From NCBI GenBank assembly GCA_030549495.1, contig JAUIRK010000097.1, positions 901,001-965,000 of the forward strand: a stretch of 64,000 nt of DNA, written 5' to 3'. Positions 10,645-21,070 of the stretch are shown here, in pieces. The position numbers were made by a program, and so were the translations under genes. This stretch comes from Nectonema munidae. Lineage: Eukaryota; Nematomorpha; Nectonematoida; Nectonematidae. The notes beneath the pieces are model-generated. The model was not told where the DNA came from. It ran no database searches and saw only the letters and a list, made by a program, of their open reading frames with translations. Numbering within the stretch: the first letter of the stretch is position 1; each line of letters opens with the position of its first letter.

Positions 10645-10715
10645 GCAGGAAACTGGTTGACCCCGACTATTTGGGAACAATAACCAGCCCTCGAAGGCAA
10701 AATGGATGATGATGA
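10645..10715 (+). repeat. 3' end fragment of a non-LTR retrotransposon
   Basis: CAGGAAACTGGTTGACCCCG continues to GAAGGCAAAATGGATGATGATGA. An approximately 70-bp unique end followed by a short GAT/ATG microsatellite is typical of several arthropod LINE 3' tails. There is no coding part here. It sits in the last POLR1A intron. Confidence 0.4.
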
Positions 10716-10842
10716 ATTTATATATTGTGACCAAAAGCAGTCTTATATAATTCCTTAAGTTATCAGTATATATCTCAATATATTATAATATGATGCAGTG
10801 TCTTAAGAAAATTATTTTTAGAATATATTTTTAAAAATCCCA

Positions 10843-10980
10843 AAATACACTAAAACATACCAAAACATCTCAGGACACACAAAAACATTTGACTAAGACA
10901 CCACAGAGCATAAGGAAACCCTCAAAAACACACCAAAAGAGACTAAAACACGCCAAAACATACCGAAACACATCAAAGCT
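10843..10980 (+). repeat. Degenerate A/C-rich short tandem repeat
   Basis: Loosely repeated units of about 10 bp based on ACACCAAAAC (CTAAAACATACCAAAACATC, ACACACAAAAACA and others). It is low-complexity and non-coding. Confidence 0.5.
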
Positions 10981-11849
10981 TAGTATAACAAATATACAAA
11001 AATATCTTATAACTCATTGGAACTTTATATTTTACTGTTTATTTGAACATTTAACTGAATTTTTTAATGACCAAGTAGAAGAGACTAATAAGAAAAGAAT
11101 AAAGTAAAGCATTATAGTAAAAAACTTTGTTCATGAACCCAAATTTTCATCAATGAACTTTTTCACCATAACTCTTCTCCAAGTGGCAGGAAGAGGCAGC
11201 TGGGTTGGGGGAAGTCCATCGGGACGCAAAATTAAATGTGACTTGATAAGGCTAGGCTATCAGAAGTATTTCTAAAATCAAACTCCTCCATTAATATATT
11301 GGAGCGCCAGCGGGTATTATTATTTTTAAATATAATTACCTTTAATTTATATACTTTGGAGCAAGTTAAGGCAAAATTTTCTTCATTTAGAATAAATATA
11401 TGATGTATGCGTTATTTTGTTGCATTTCGGGATTCGTATTCTGGCTGTTGCTTCTTGTATTCTTTCTATCTCATCTCATCACATCATACGCATTCACGCA
11501 AAATCTGAAACAAATATGAAGAGCTGGAACAAAAATGACTTTACTTGTTTTCTTTCCATACATTCATCTTACATAGTCGTTCAAAAGCCATAAACATAAC
11601 ATAGAAACGAATTAGGAGTTGCAAACAAAAATTGGTCTGTTTATCTTCTTTCAATATTTTCATTACACACTCATGCATGCTTTGTTTGTACTATCTCATT
11701 TTGTAATCGAAACTTATTGTCTTTTGACGTGTGCACTAGATATTTATTCTGTGTCGTAAACGAATAGAAACTTGCAATGAGGAGTCGCACTACTTGAAGT
11801 GTCTTTAGAACTTTTAAGTAAATATGCATTTTAAGAACATTTTATAAAA

Positions 11850-11973
11850 CTGGGTTTCTATAACTCAAGCTCTTGGGTTCGATCCCTTATCAAGCCTACT
11901 TTCCTCATAGTTCGATACAAGCGGCGCAATTGTGCCTTCTTGGTGAAAACACCCTAGGCTACATTTACCTTTA
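11850..11973 (+). repeat. tRNA-derived SINE
   Basis: B box GGGTTCGATCC (11875) is followed by TCAAGCCTACTTTCCTCATA, GTTCGATACAAGCGGCGCAA and a TTTACCTTTA tail. The body is almost identical to 49280-49417. Confidence 0.7.
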
Positions 11974-12157
11974 AGGGGCTGTCAATCTAAATAGCTACTC
12001 CACTGTTTTCATATGATTCAAGATTGATTCATTTGCTATACATTTGAGTTAAGACCCCTCCCCCTTTCTTTACCCCAATTTTTTTATTTTATGGTTCACT
12101 GAAATGGTCACTCCCAAAATAATAATCAAAGATAAAATATAACAAATGGGTTGTATG

Positions 12158-12411
12158 ATCCAGAAATTTCTTATAGGGGGGGGGGGCGAAATCTATTTAA
12201 TTTTTTGCAATTTTGCTAAAAGTCTTCAGAGAATACGACAGCTGTATTATGTCTTTTAGAATCACTAATTACCTATGTTTTCATATTTTTAACATTATTT
12301 TGCCATGAATAAATTGCAAAAATTTATTTTTATACATGTAAGGGTAATTTTCGAAGCCATTTTTGATAGGGGGCCTAGGCCCATGAGGCCTCCCCCTTGG
12401 ATCCGCCACTG
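12158..12411 (+). mobile_element. Probable hAT-type non-autonomous element
   Basis: The right end GGATCCGCCACTG has the reverse complement CAGTGGCGGATCC, a common hAT terminus. It is flanked by GTTGTAAG (12412-12419), and a 7-of-8 match GTTGTATG lies at 12150-12157. The left terminus itself is degraded, so the boundary is inferred from the target repeat. It contains a G12 run. Confidence 0.45.
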
Positions 12412-12520
12412 GTTGTAAGTTTTATGCATTTTGAATAATCGATTAATCAAACATTTTGATTGGATAAAAATTTAAAAGATGTAGCTTCTATTTGTCACGT
12501 TTTTCATTTTTATACTTAAG

Positions 12521-12615
12521 ACTCAAAAGAATACCTCGAGTCTCCATCTGCCAGAATCGCTACAGGCCTCGAGTTGAAGTGTGGAACCGGAATCTTTTCT
12601 TTGATTGATGATTAA
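12521..12615 (+). CDS. POLR1A: RNA polymerase I largest subunit, terminal exon
   Basis: The first two bases (AC) complete the codon begun by the last base of the exon at 10230 (G+AC = Asp). It then reads SKEYLESPSARIATGLELKC and GTGIFSLIDD, followed by TAA at 12613-12615. Animal Pol I subunits end in the same way (E/D-x-L-x-SPSA-x-x-V-x-G-x...GTG-x-F-x-L). The acceptor is TTTTTATACTTAAG. The phase match, the conserved SPSAR...GTGIF motif and the position right after the TFES block make this secure. The protein tail is about ten residues after GTG, the usual length. Confidence 0.95.
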
Positions 12616-12619
12616 TAAA
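12614..12619 (+). promoter_or_regulatory. Candidate polyadenylation signal of POLR1A
   Basis: AATAAA overlaps the stop codon (TAATAAA). A second A-rich candidate, AAAATAAAAAATG, follows about 20 bp later. An AATAAA overlapping the stop would make a very short 3' UTR, so the downstream signal is equally possible. Confidence 0.4.
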
Positions 12620-13895
12620 TTGAATGGTTGAAAATAAAAAATGCCTCGCAACTTTTTCCTATTTAACTAATTTGTTAAAAATCGCCTTAATTAAATCTCC
12701 TTTAAATTCTTTCAAAATATTAAAGACTTGATTATTTGCAGGCTTTGTTGATTTAAAAAATAACTTAGATGTTCAAAGGCTTGCTGCGAGCTTGTTTCAT
12801 TTCGCATATCATCGAGCAATATCTACTTAGATTAAACATTAAATCATTAACTTGAGTAAGAAAAAAGACTTGAAAACTGTTCCCCATATCGTAAAAGAAA
12901 AGATGCAATAAAGTTATCTATTTTCTCTATGCTAAATGTGAAAATACGGTCAAGAAGAAGTTCGTTTCCAGGTATCAACCTAAAAGATTTAGTCATGGGT
13001 TCTATAGCGAAATCTTTGCTCAAAATGTCTAACTACAGTAAACTCGTGATGACTCAAAGTCGGATCAGTCAAAATTCCGCTTAATCGAGTCTTCATGTCT
13101 TAAGGTTTTTTAAGGTTTTTTTCTAGGTTTTTTCAAGCATTTTTGGAGTTATGTAATCTTCCAATCACTTCTCAGATCGGCAAATAACAAGCACTGCTGG
13201 AACAAGGGTTTCAAACTAGCAGGTCTGGACTCAATTTGGGGTTTTGGGTAATTTTCTTCGAATCTCCAACATAACAAATTTATCGAAGATCATTAATAGG
13301 TTTTCAATTAGCTCCTGAATAATCATCTAATTATAGTAAGAAAGGAATCTAAATCAGAATTTATTAAAAGAACCATTCAAATGGAAGGTTTGATAAAACA
13401 AAACTCAACGCAGCTGTATTGTGTTGAGAATGAATTGATAGATAAAATAATTAAGTTTTCTTCATTGTGAATTCTCTTTTGTTAAGGTGGTATAATTTGA
13501 CTTGATGATGTCAAACTCATAATTTTGAAAAAAATAAAATATTGATAATACCGACATTAAAAATAGATTTGCCACTCTCATATCATTTTTGTAAAGTTAT
13601 AAAAAGTAAAATTTTTATTGTAAAAAATTTTGTCTGAAGAAATTTCAATTTTATTCTTGTTTAGATAGAACAAATCTGATATTATGACCAGCCGTATAGG
13701 TTCCTGTTTTCGCAATAAAGAGAGTTTAGTTTGATAAAATTAATTTAGCATTAATTTAAAGTGTTAAAAAGTAAAGATAATCATTTTTTCAAACACAGCC
13801 AGCATGTTAAATCATATTTACATTAAATTTTTTTAATGGTTGCATGGAAGGATATTAATATTTTTTAGCATTGAGATTTAAGATAAATTATTATC
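12616..13895. other. No gene seen
   Basis: AT-rich sequence downstream of POLR1A. I see only short homopolymers and a few repeats of AAGGTTTTTT near 13102-13130. Confidence 0.6.
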
Positions 13896-14702
13896 AGAGC
13901 CCAGCGGGAAGTGAATTTTTGGATCGGATCGGGAAAATGCTCTCCCTGCGGGGAACGGGCGGGTCGGGGAACAATTTTCTCAAAGATCAAATATAAAAGT
14001 ATTTCATGAAACAAAAAGATGAAATAAACTTTTTTATTTAAGTTAATTTTTAAATGATTTATTTTTTCCCAAACAAAAATGAACTCTTCAACTTTTTCTG
14101 GATTTAGGCTACTTTGTTTACTGTTTACAATATTTGAACCGAAACTGAAACAATCTTTCATATTGAGAGTTGCTTGACGGTATTATTTTATTAAGATGTA
14201 TTTCTGAAAATATATATTTCGATAGTATTTTGTAATTTTTTTAAAACCTATTTATAAGACTGTTATAAGAATAATTAGGAAAATTAGATCAGAGGAAAAA
14301 GAAAGGCCATTTCGAAGAAAGAAGAATCAGGAAAAGGAAAAGAAGCTGAAACGAACCGCCATTTTTTTTCGACGACGCACTGAATAGTGAAAAAATGGCG
14401 ATTTCCATAGAAAAGTATAAGATGCATTGATTAGTAAGACCGTATGATACGAAATAAATTTCAATTTGATATGAGATTTCGTGCAACCGAACACAAAAAT
14501 TTTTAAGTATTATTTCTTATTATTGAAATGATGTTGAAAAGTAAATAATAAATACCATTTACAAAAACACAATAAAGATTTTCTAAATAATGTATATATA
14601 TTTGGAAAATATGGACGATCAAATTTTCTATCAATTCCCCGATAACGGGATTAAAACCTTCTCTAGAGGGAACGGGAAGTCCCTCTCTCTGCGGGGAACT
14701 GG
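13896..14702 (-). mobile_element. hAT remnant with transposase C-terminal piece
   Basis: Minus-strand residues around 14160-14020 read MKDCFSFGSNIVNSKQSSLN, then PEKVEEFIFVWEKIN. This resembles the C-terminal dimerisation end of hAT transposases (FS-x-x-G-x-I-x-x-x-x-x-x-L-x-P-x-x-V-E-x-L-x-F). Outer GC-rich ends (CAGAGCCCAGCGGGAAGTG at 13896 and the CTCTCTCTGCGGGGAACTGG block at 14681) stand out from the AT-rich interior. A 20-bp near-repeat, CTCTC-Y-CTGCGGGGAAC-K-GG, occurs at both ends. Most of the transposase is missing. Boundaries are approximate. Confidence 0.5.
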
Positions 14703-15844
14703 TAGCTATTGATTTAAAGTGAAAATTTTGTGGTACTTTGTTTAATGGAGAGTTAATTTTTTAACGTAAATATTGTTTCATCAAATATGTTTGCAAATGG
14801 AATTATAAGATACAAATGAATTAATGTATTAACTTCATAACAAGATCAAATCTGTTGAAAAAAATGCTATATACGCATTTCTTAATAATTTAAGAATATT
14901 AAAATTTTTTTTAAATTATTCACAATTATTATTGATTCTTTTTGTTATTTTTAGTATCGATCAAAAATATGATAGCTTCAAGTGAAATATTTTATTTATT
15001 GGGACTTGCACGCAAGATACAAATTTTTACATTTAAAATTGATTGAAACTTCTATTTTTTGAACGTGGATTTGTTTCTAATAATATTGAAAATTGATTAA
15101 TTTTTAAAGTATTAATTAAAACATCTAATACGTTGTCTTGAATTTTGAAACAAATTTAAAAAATAGCTTAAATTATTATTATACCAAAGTTTGCATATAT
15201 CCGTTGAATGCCACGTTTAAATTTAAAAAGTAATCAAAATATTTTGAAATTTATAAATACAATATTTAATCAAAAGTATTGAAAAAATAGAGATCGCCTG
15301 TCCTCCACGAAGCCCTTCAATTCTCTTATGAGGCTAAGGAAAAATTAATTTTTATGCAACTTTGATAGTCTAAAAGAGGAATCATGAATTTGCCCTAGTA
15401 CAAGGGTTGCCAGAATTCTCGTTTTCCGGGGCTTACCGGTTTTATAATCGCTGAATCACGAAGTATTCAGATGAATCTCGGTTTTTCAATCTTATATGTC
15501 AAAAAAAGAGTTTAGGAAAATTTTGTTCGAATGTGATTGTGTACCTCTTTTTTTAGTATAAAAACTCATCCTTTACCTTCAAAGTATTTTTCAAATTAAT
15601 AATATTTTTGTAAGAAATACAAAATTTCTTCTTGACTTTTTTTCAATTTCTTTTTTTGTTCGGCTTTAATAGTGTAAAAACTGGCAACCTACCTAGTACC
15701 TAAAAACGCGGTTATCATACTGGCGCCTTGCATGTATACGCATTAAACATACAAATAATGTTCTTACTTTGTACTTCATCCAAAATAGAAGAAATAATAA
15801 TTTGTTCAAAAAAGGTTTTATTTAATGCATTTAAAAAATCAGGC
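14703..15844. other. No gene seen
   Basis: AT-rich, no conserved peptide in any frame. The last part may be 3' UTR of the exon ending at 15845. Confidence 0.55.
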
Positions 15845-16272
15845 CTAATGGCTTTCAGTTTTGTTGGAGAAAAGGTCGAAAAGCTTCTTGAAATTACTTT
15901 TACGAGATTTCGTAATTATAGCTACTTTATCTGACAAACTCTTGCTTTTCTCTCGCTCCCTCTTCACCAAAGACTTCTGTTCCCTCAGCTCTCTATCACA
16001 GGCACTTAAGGCAGTGTCTGACGCGGGCTTGGCCAAAGCTTTGAGGCGCTTCTTAAACCGATTGTCCACAACCTCCAACGTCTTCTGCAGATGTTCAGTG
16101 CTGCTTTTGTAGATAATCTTCAACTTCTCAATTTTTGAGTCCGCAGGCTTCTTTCTCTTTCGCTTGGCCGGTAGAAATTCGGGAAGCAATTTCACCTCAA
16201 GTCTGTCAAAAGCTGCTCTCTTTACCAGCGTGCGTTCTTTCGCAACTCCACCATTCGCATTGCTGTGAACGC
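15845..16272 (-). CDS. Terminal exon of an unrecognised Lys/Arg-rich protein (paralogue 1)
   Basis: On the minus strand an acceptor TTTTGTGATTAG precedes 16272, where the exon begins with two bases of a split codon. It then runs about 142 residues to a stop at 15845. Visible features are VHSNANGGVAKERTLVKRAA, a basic patch PAKRKRKKPADSK, and a highly charged, probably helical C-terminal half with SACDRELREQKSLVKREREK, SKSLSDKVAII and a terminal FKKLFDLFSNKTESH. The same architecture (start phase, ACDREL-x-EQK motif, end) is present at 20613-21070. The basic clusters would suit a nuclear or RNA-binding protein, but I recognise no family and assign no function. It could also be an alternative 3' exon of a gene lying to the right on the same strand. 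Confidence 0.6.
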
Positions 16273-16730
16273 CTAATCACAAAACGTTTGACAGACTTAT
16301 TGTGTAGAGCTCTTTTCCTTTACTTATGGCATAGTAAGTAATATCGTAGGTCATCCTTTACTTATGTCATATACCCTAAATACATCACAATGCCCACGGC
16401 CTTACTAATTACTTAATTCGCGGCCTTACGGCAAAAAAAAATTTCAAATAATTTTTTACATAACTATCAGTTTGGATTAAATAATAATCATTAACATATT
16501 TGAAAAGGGAAAAAATTAGTTTTCTACAATCGGAGCTGAAGCTGGAGCCAGCTACTTTGAAACAATAGCTCCGGCGTTGAACATGATTCTAACAACCTAG
16601 ATTTACTGTAGCTCCAAAGCCGAAGCGTACTCTTTTTTAAGTCAGCTCTCCAGTCCTACTTATAACACATTCTATTCGTGTTGTTGCTTCTTAAAGCATA
16701 TTTAATAGTTCTTGTGACCATTTCATTGAA

Positions 16731-18763
16731 GAAATAAAAAAATTTTGAAAAAAATTCCTTCTCGTTGTTCGTATCCAATTGATTCGAATCCAGCGCCCTC
16801 TCTTGCCTATGTGGAGCCGCAATGTAAAAGTTTTAGTGAAATAAAAAAATTTTGAAAAAAAATCCTTCTCGTTGTTCGTATCCAATTGATTCGAATCCAG
16901 CGCCCTCTCTTGCCTATGTGGAGCCGCAATGTAAAAGTTTTAGTGAAATAAAAAAATTTTGAAAAAAATTCCTTCTCGTTGTTCGTATCCAATTGATTCG
17001 AATCCAGCGCCCTCTCTTGCCTATGTGGAGCCGCAATGTAAAAGTTTTAGTGAAATAAAAAAATTTTGAAAAAAAATCCTTCTCGTTGTTCGTATCCAAT
17101 TGATTCGAATCCAGCGCCCTCTCTTGCCTATGTGGAGCCGCAATGTAAAAGTTTTAGTGAAATAAAAAAATTTTGAAAAAAATTCCTTCTCGTTGTTCGT
17201 ATCCAATTGATTCGAATCCAGCGCCCTCTCTTGCCTATGTGGAGCCGCAATGTAAAAGTTTTAGTGAAATAAAAAAATTTTGAAAAAAAATCCTTCTCGT
17301 TGTTCGTATCCAATTGATTCGAATCCAGCGCCCTCTCTTGCCTATGTGGAGCCGCAATGTAAAAGTTTTAGTGAAATAAAAAAATTTTGAAAAAAATTCC
17401 TTCTCGTTGTTCGTATCCAATTGATTCGAATCCAGCGCCCTCTCTTGCCTATGTGGAGCCGCAATGTAAAAGTTTTAGTGAAATAAAAAAATTTTGAAAA
17501 AAATTCCTTCTCGTTGTTCGTATCCAATTGATTCGAATCCAGCGCCCTCTCTTGCCTATGTGGAGCCGCAATGTAAAAGTTTTAGTGAAATAAAAAAATT
17601 TTGAAAAAAATTCCTTCTCGTTGTTCGTATCCAATTGATTCGAATCCAGCGCCCTCTCTTGCCTATGTGGAGCCGCAATGTAAAAGTTTTAGTAAAATAA
17701 AAAAATTTTGAAAAAATTCCTTCTCGTTGTTCGTATCCAATTGATTCGAATCCAGCGCCCTCTCTTGCCTATGTGGAGCCGCAATGTAAAAGTTTTAGTG
17801 AAATAAAAAAATTTTGAAAAAAATTCCTTCTCGTTGTTCGTATCCAATTGATTCGAATCCAGCGCCCTCTCTTGCCTATGTGGAGCCGCAATGTAAAAGT
17901 TTTAGTGAAATAAAAAAATTTTGAAAAAAATTCCTTCTCGTTGTTCGTATCCAATTGATTCGAATCCAGCGCCCTCTCTGGCCTATGTGGAGCCGCAATG
18001 TAAAAGTTTTAGTGAAATAAAAAAATTTTGAAAAAAATTCCTTCTCGTTGTTCGTATCCAATTGATTCGAATCCAGCGCCCTCGCTTGCCTATGTGGAGC
18101 CGCAATGTAAAAGTTTTAGTGAAATAAAAAAATTTTGAAAAAAATTCCTTCTCGTTGTTCGTATCCAATTGATTCGAATCCAGCGCCCTCTCTTGCCTAT
18201 GTGGAGCCGCAATGTAAAAGTTTTAGTGAAATAAAAAAATTTTGAAAAAAATTCCTTCTCGTTGTTCGTATCCAATTGATTCGAATCCAGCGCCCTCTCT
18301 TGCCTATGTGGAGCCGCAATGTAAAAGTTTTAGTGAAATAAAAAAATTTTGAAAAAAATTCCTTCTCGTTGTTCGTATCCAATTGATTCGAATCCAGCGC
18401 CCTCTCTTGCCTATGTGGAGCCGCAATGTAAAAGTTTTAGTGAAATAAAAAAATTTTGAAAAAATTCCTTCTCGTTGTTCGTATCCAATTGATTCGAATC
18501 CAGCGCCCTCTCTTGCCTATGTGGAGCCGCAATGTAAAAGTTTTAGTGAAATAAAAAAATTTTGAAAAAAATTCCTTCTCGTTGTTCGTATCCAATTGAT
18601 TCGAATCCAGCGCCCTCTCTTGCCTATGTGGAGCCGCAATGTAAAAGTTTTAGTGAAATAAAAAAATTTTGAAAAAAATTCCTTCTCGTTGTTCGTATCC
18701 AATTGATTCGAATCCAGCGCCCTCTCTTGCCTATGTGGAGCCGCAATGTAAAAGTTTTAGTGA
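16731..18763. repeat. Minisatellite, about nineteen 107-bp units
   Basis: Near-identical head-to-tail units run through the whole stretch, each containing TTCCTTCTCGTTGTTCGTAT, GATTCGAATCCAGCGCCC and GTGGAGCCGCAATGTAAAAG. In the first six units one base alternates (AAAAAAATTCC versus AAAAAAAATCC), so that part is a 214-bp dimer array; the remaining units are of the first type. Two units (near 17690 and 18450) are one base shorter. GGATTCGAATC on the minus strand resembles a pol III B box. Each unit is 107 nt, not a multiple of three, so the repeated 61-residue open frames are not evidence of a protein. The array ends at a C-rich tract. Confidence 0.97.
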
Positions 18764-20612
18764 CACCCCACCCCCTCCCCCCCCCCCTCCTCCACTCTAA
18801 AATAATATAGCAGATATTCTCAGTGCTTGACTTTTGCTGATTGATAAATTTTTAATTACACTTTCCAAGGAATAGACCTACAAAATAAATAAAAGATTTC
18901 ACATCATGTCTTTATCTCACATTTTTGTGTTTAACCATGACAAAAGTCGACACCGTGGAAAATCATTTCCATCAGAATTGATAGCAAATTTTAAAAGTTT
19001 TTTCTCTAAGAAGTGTGCTTACAAGCGCATGCCTGCTTTGCCCTCCCTGGGCGCTGTCAGAATCTTAAAATGTTAAACATGTGATGCCTATTTTGTTAAC
19101 ATGTGACTGTTTAATTATTTTCTAATTTTCATTGCAAATTCAATTTTGTTCTTCATTTACTTTTAGAAAAGGCTTACTCTTGTCCAGAGGTGACAAACTT
19201 CTGCAGTGGGGCTCACGGGCCCCCAAAGTTGTTTACAGCCCGTTAAGATAAAGATGCAATCAAAAGCTCAAAATAACATTATTAATTCACTATCATTGAT
19301 GAATGAAAATTTTGATTGATTGAAAATGAGAGAAATTCATTTGTCTACGTCTAAACCGAATATCACTAATTCACACTTTCGTTAATCCGGCACTTTGATT
19401 ATTATTCAGGAAATCTTTAATATAGTAAAATTATTGAATGACTGATTCAATTAACAACTGAGCTTCTTGAAGGTTTATAAAATAAAAGTTTCATAAATAA
19501 AGAAGAACTAATGAGTCTATCTTATATTATATCTTGGGAGGAAAATTAATTAGAGAAGTACCTAAAACAATAAGTTTAAAAAAAACGTTCAAAAAATTGT
19601 CTAAACCCAGTGGAAACAGTGCATCTGAAAAATTAACTACCAAATTCTAATGTGAAATAATTTTTGTTGTACTTTTAGTATTAAACTGACATCTGAGATT
19701 GAATTTTAGTTGGAGTCACGTTTATAGCGAGGGATAGCAAGTAAGCAAAGTGTGCTTTTTTAAATAAGAATCACTGATTCGTAAAAGCCGAATCCCAAGC
19801 ATTCTGAATTAGTGATAGTCGACTCTACTACGCAATCATAGATTGTTTCAAAGTATTTCGACTAAACGAAATTTTTTTTACTACCAATATATATACCTCA
19901 TTGGCGTAGATAGAGGGAGCGTGCGCCGGCCCCAGAATTTATTTGTATTTAATATATCATGAATAAAAAATTTATGGAGATATTTTAGACCTAAATACTA
20001 ATATAATAATTATTATTTGCTACCCTTTTTATTCCAATTTTCATCTGTATTATTAAGTTTTGGGCGTTTTAAAGTGTTAGTTAAATTTTTGAGGCGCCAA
20101 AAAATTGCCATCCACTAACGCGTCTGCCTATATACTAGTAAAATATCATTTTAATTTTTGAAGGATGAAGACTCATTGGATTATTTGATAACACAATTAT
20201 TTTATAAATGAACAGTTTTATAAATAATGATACTTTTTCAAGATTTAATCTTCTTACAGATGTGTGAGTAAGTTTACCTTAAAAATTATTAAACGTTTGT
20301 CCAGCCCATTTAAAAAGTCGTCATTTTACTATACCCCGCCTCTAGACTTCACGCGCGGCTAACTCATTCATCTTGTCCACACTGCAACCCACCACCCATT
20401 TTTTTACAATGATGAATCTACCAAATCTTTTGGACAAAATATTCCGAGGGTAAATAACCAGTTGTATTTTGCATTCACATCTGGCTTTCTTCATACATCA
20501 CTATGACTAGTAAAAAGGTGCGCAAAGACTGCGGTCTATTCAATGAGAAAGGTGCTTATTCGTGCACGCAAGCTTCAGTACCCGCCCTCCTTCTCCCCCA
20601 CACATGTGATAT
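18764..20612. other. No gene seen; scattered repeat ends
   Basis: A C-rich tract follows the minisatellite. Between 19913 and 20125 a stretch bounded by CATTGGCGTAGATAGAGGG and CCATCCACTAACGCG looks like a degraded hAT-type MITE, but the ends match poorly. 20320-20612 probably includes 3' UTR of the exon at 20613. Confidence 0.4.
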
Positions 20613-21070
20613 TTATTTGGCGACCAAAGCATCTTTTAAAGGGATTGAAAAATGAAAGGAATGAATAACTTTACTTTTCAAAATATGGAAAACTTGTTTA
20701 ATGTTGTTCCTGCGATTGCGAATCATAATGGCGAGTTTATCCTGCAAATGCTTGCTCTTTCCTCGCTCTTTCTTCGCCAACCACTTCTGTTCTTGCAACT
20801 CCCTATCGCAGGCGCCTAAGCCGGTATCCAGTTTAGGCTTTGACAAAACTTTTGAGCGCTTTTTATAACTATAGCCCGCAAACTTCAACCTTTTTCGCAA
20901 CTTTTTTGTACTTTGTTGATGCAGTTTTCTCAGCCTGTCATAAATTTCAACAATGGATCTGCTTCTCAGATAAAGTTCTTTAAGTGACTTTTCTTTCGCA
21001 TTAGTAGAGACTTCTCTTTTCACCAACAGACTTTCCATCCCAACGTCAATCTTAGCATCACCTTGCTTGC
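20613..21070 (-). CDS. Terminal exon of an unrecognised Lys/Arg-rich protein (paralogue 2)
   Basis: The minus-strand acceptor ATTATAATTAG precedes 21070. As in paralogue 1, the exon starts with the two bases GC of a split codon, then about 152 residues to a stop at 20613. It reads KQGDAKIDVGMESLLVKREV, LKELYLRSRSIVEIYDRLRK, KLRKRLKFAGYSYKKRSKVL, then GACDRELQEQKWLAKKERGK and SKHLQDKLAIMIRNRRNNIK. Aligned by eye to 15845-16272, the shared core is DT-x-L-x-ACDREL-x-EQK-x-L-x-K-x-ER-x-KSK-x-L-x-DK-x-AI. Divergence is substantial, so the duplication is not recent, yet both frames stay open, which argues for function. The family is unknown to me. A 107-bp minisatellite lies between the two copies. 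Confidence 0.6.

Noticed and set aside
16691-18702. Many 61-residue open frames beginning MDTNNEK on the minus strand
   Set aside because: They are one minisatellite unit read repeatedly. The 107-bp period changes frame each unit and the frames overlap each other; nothing suggests translation.
16731-18763. CRISPR-like array
   Set aside because: The whole 107-bp unit is repeated with no variable spacers, and the context is eukaryotic.
19913-20125. Possible hAT MITE with CATTGGCGTAG and CACTAACGCG ends
   Set aside because: The ends do not match well and no convincing 8-bp target repeat was found.
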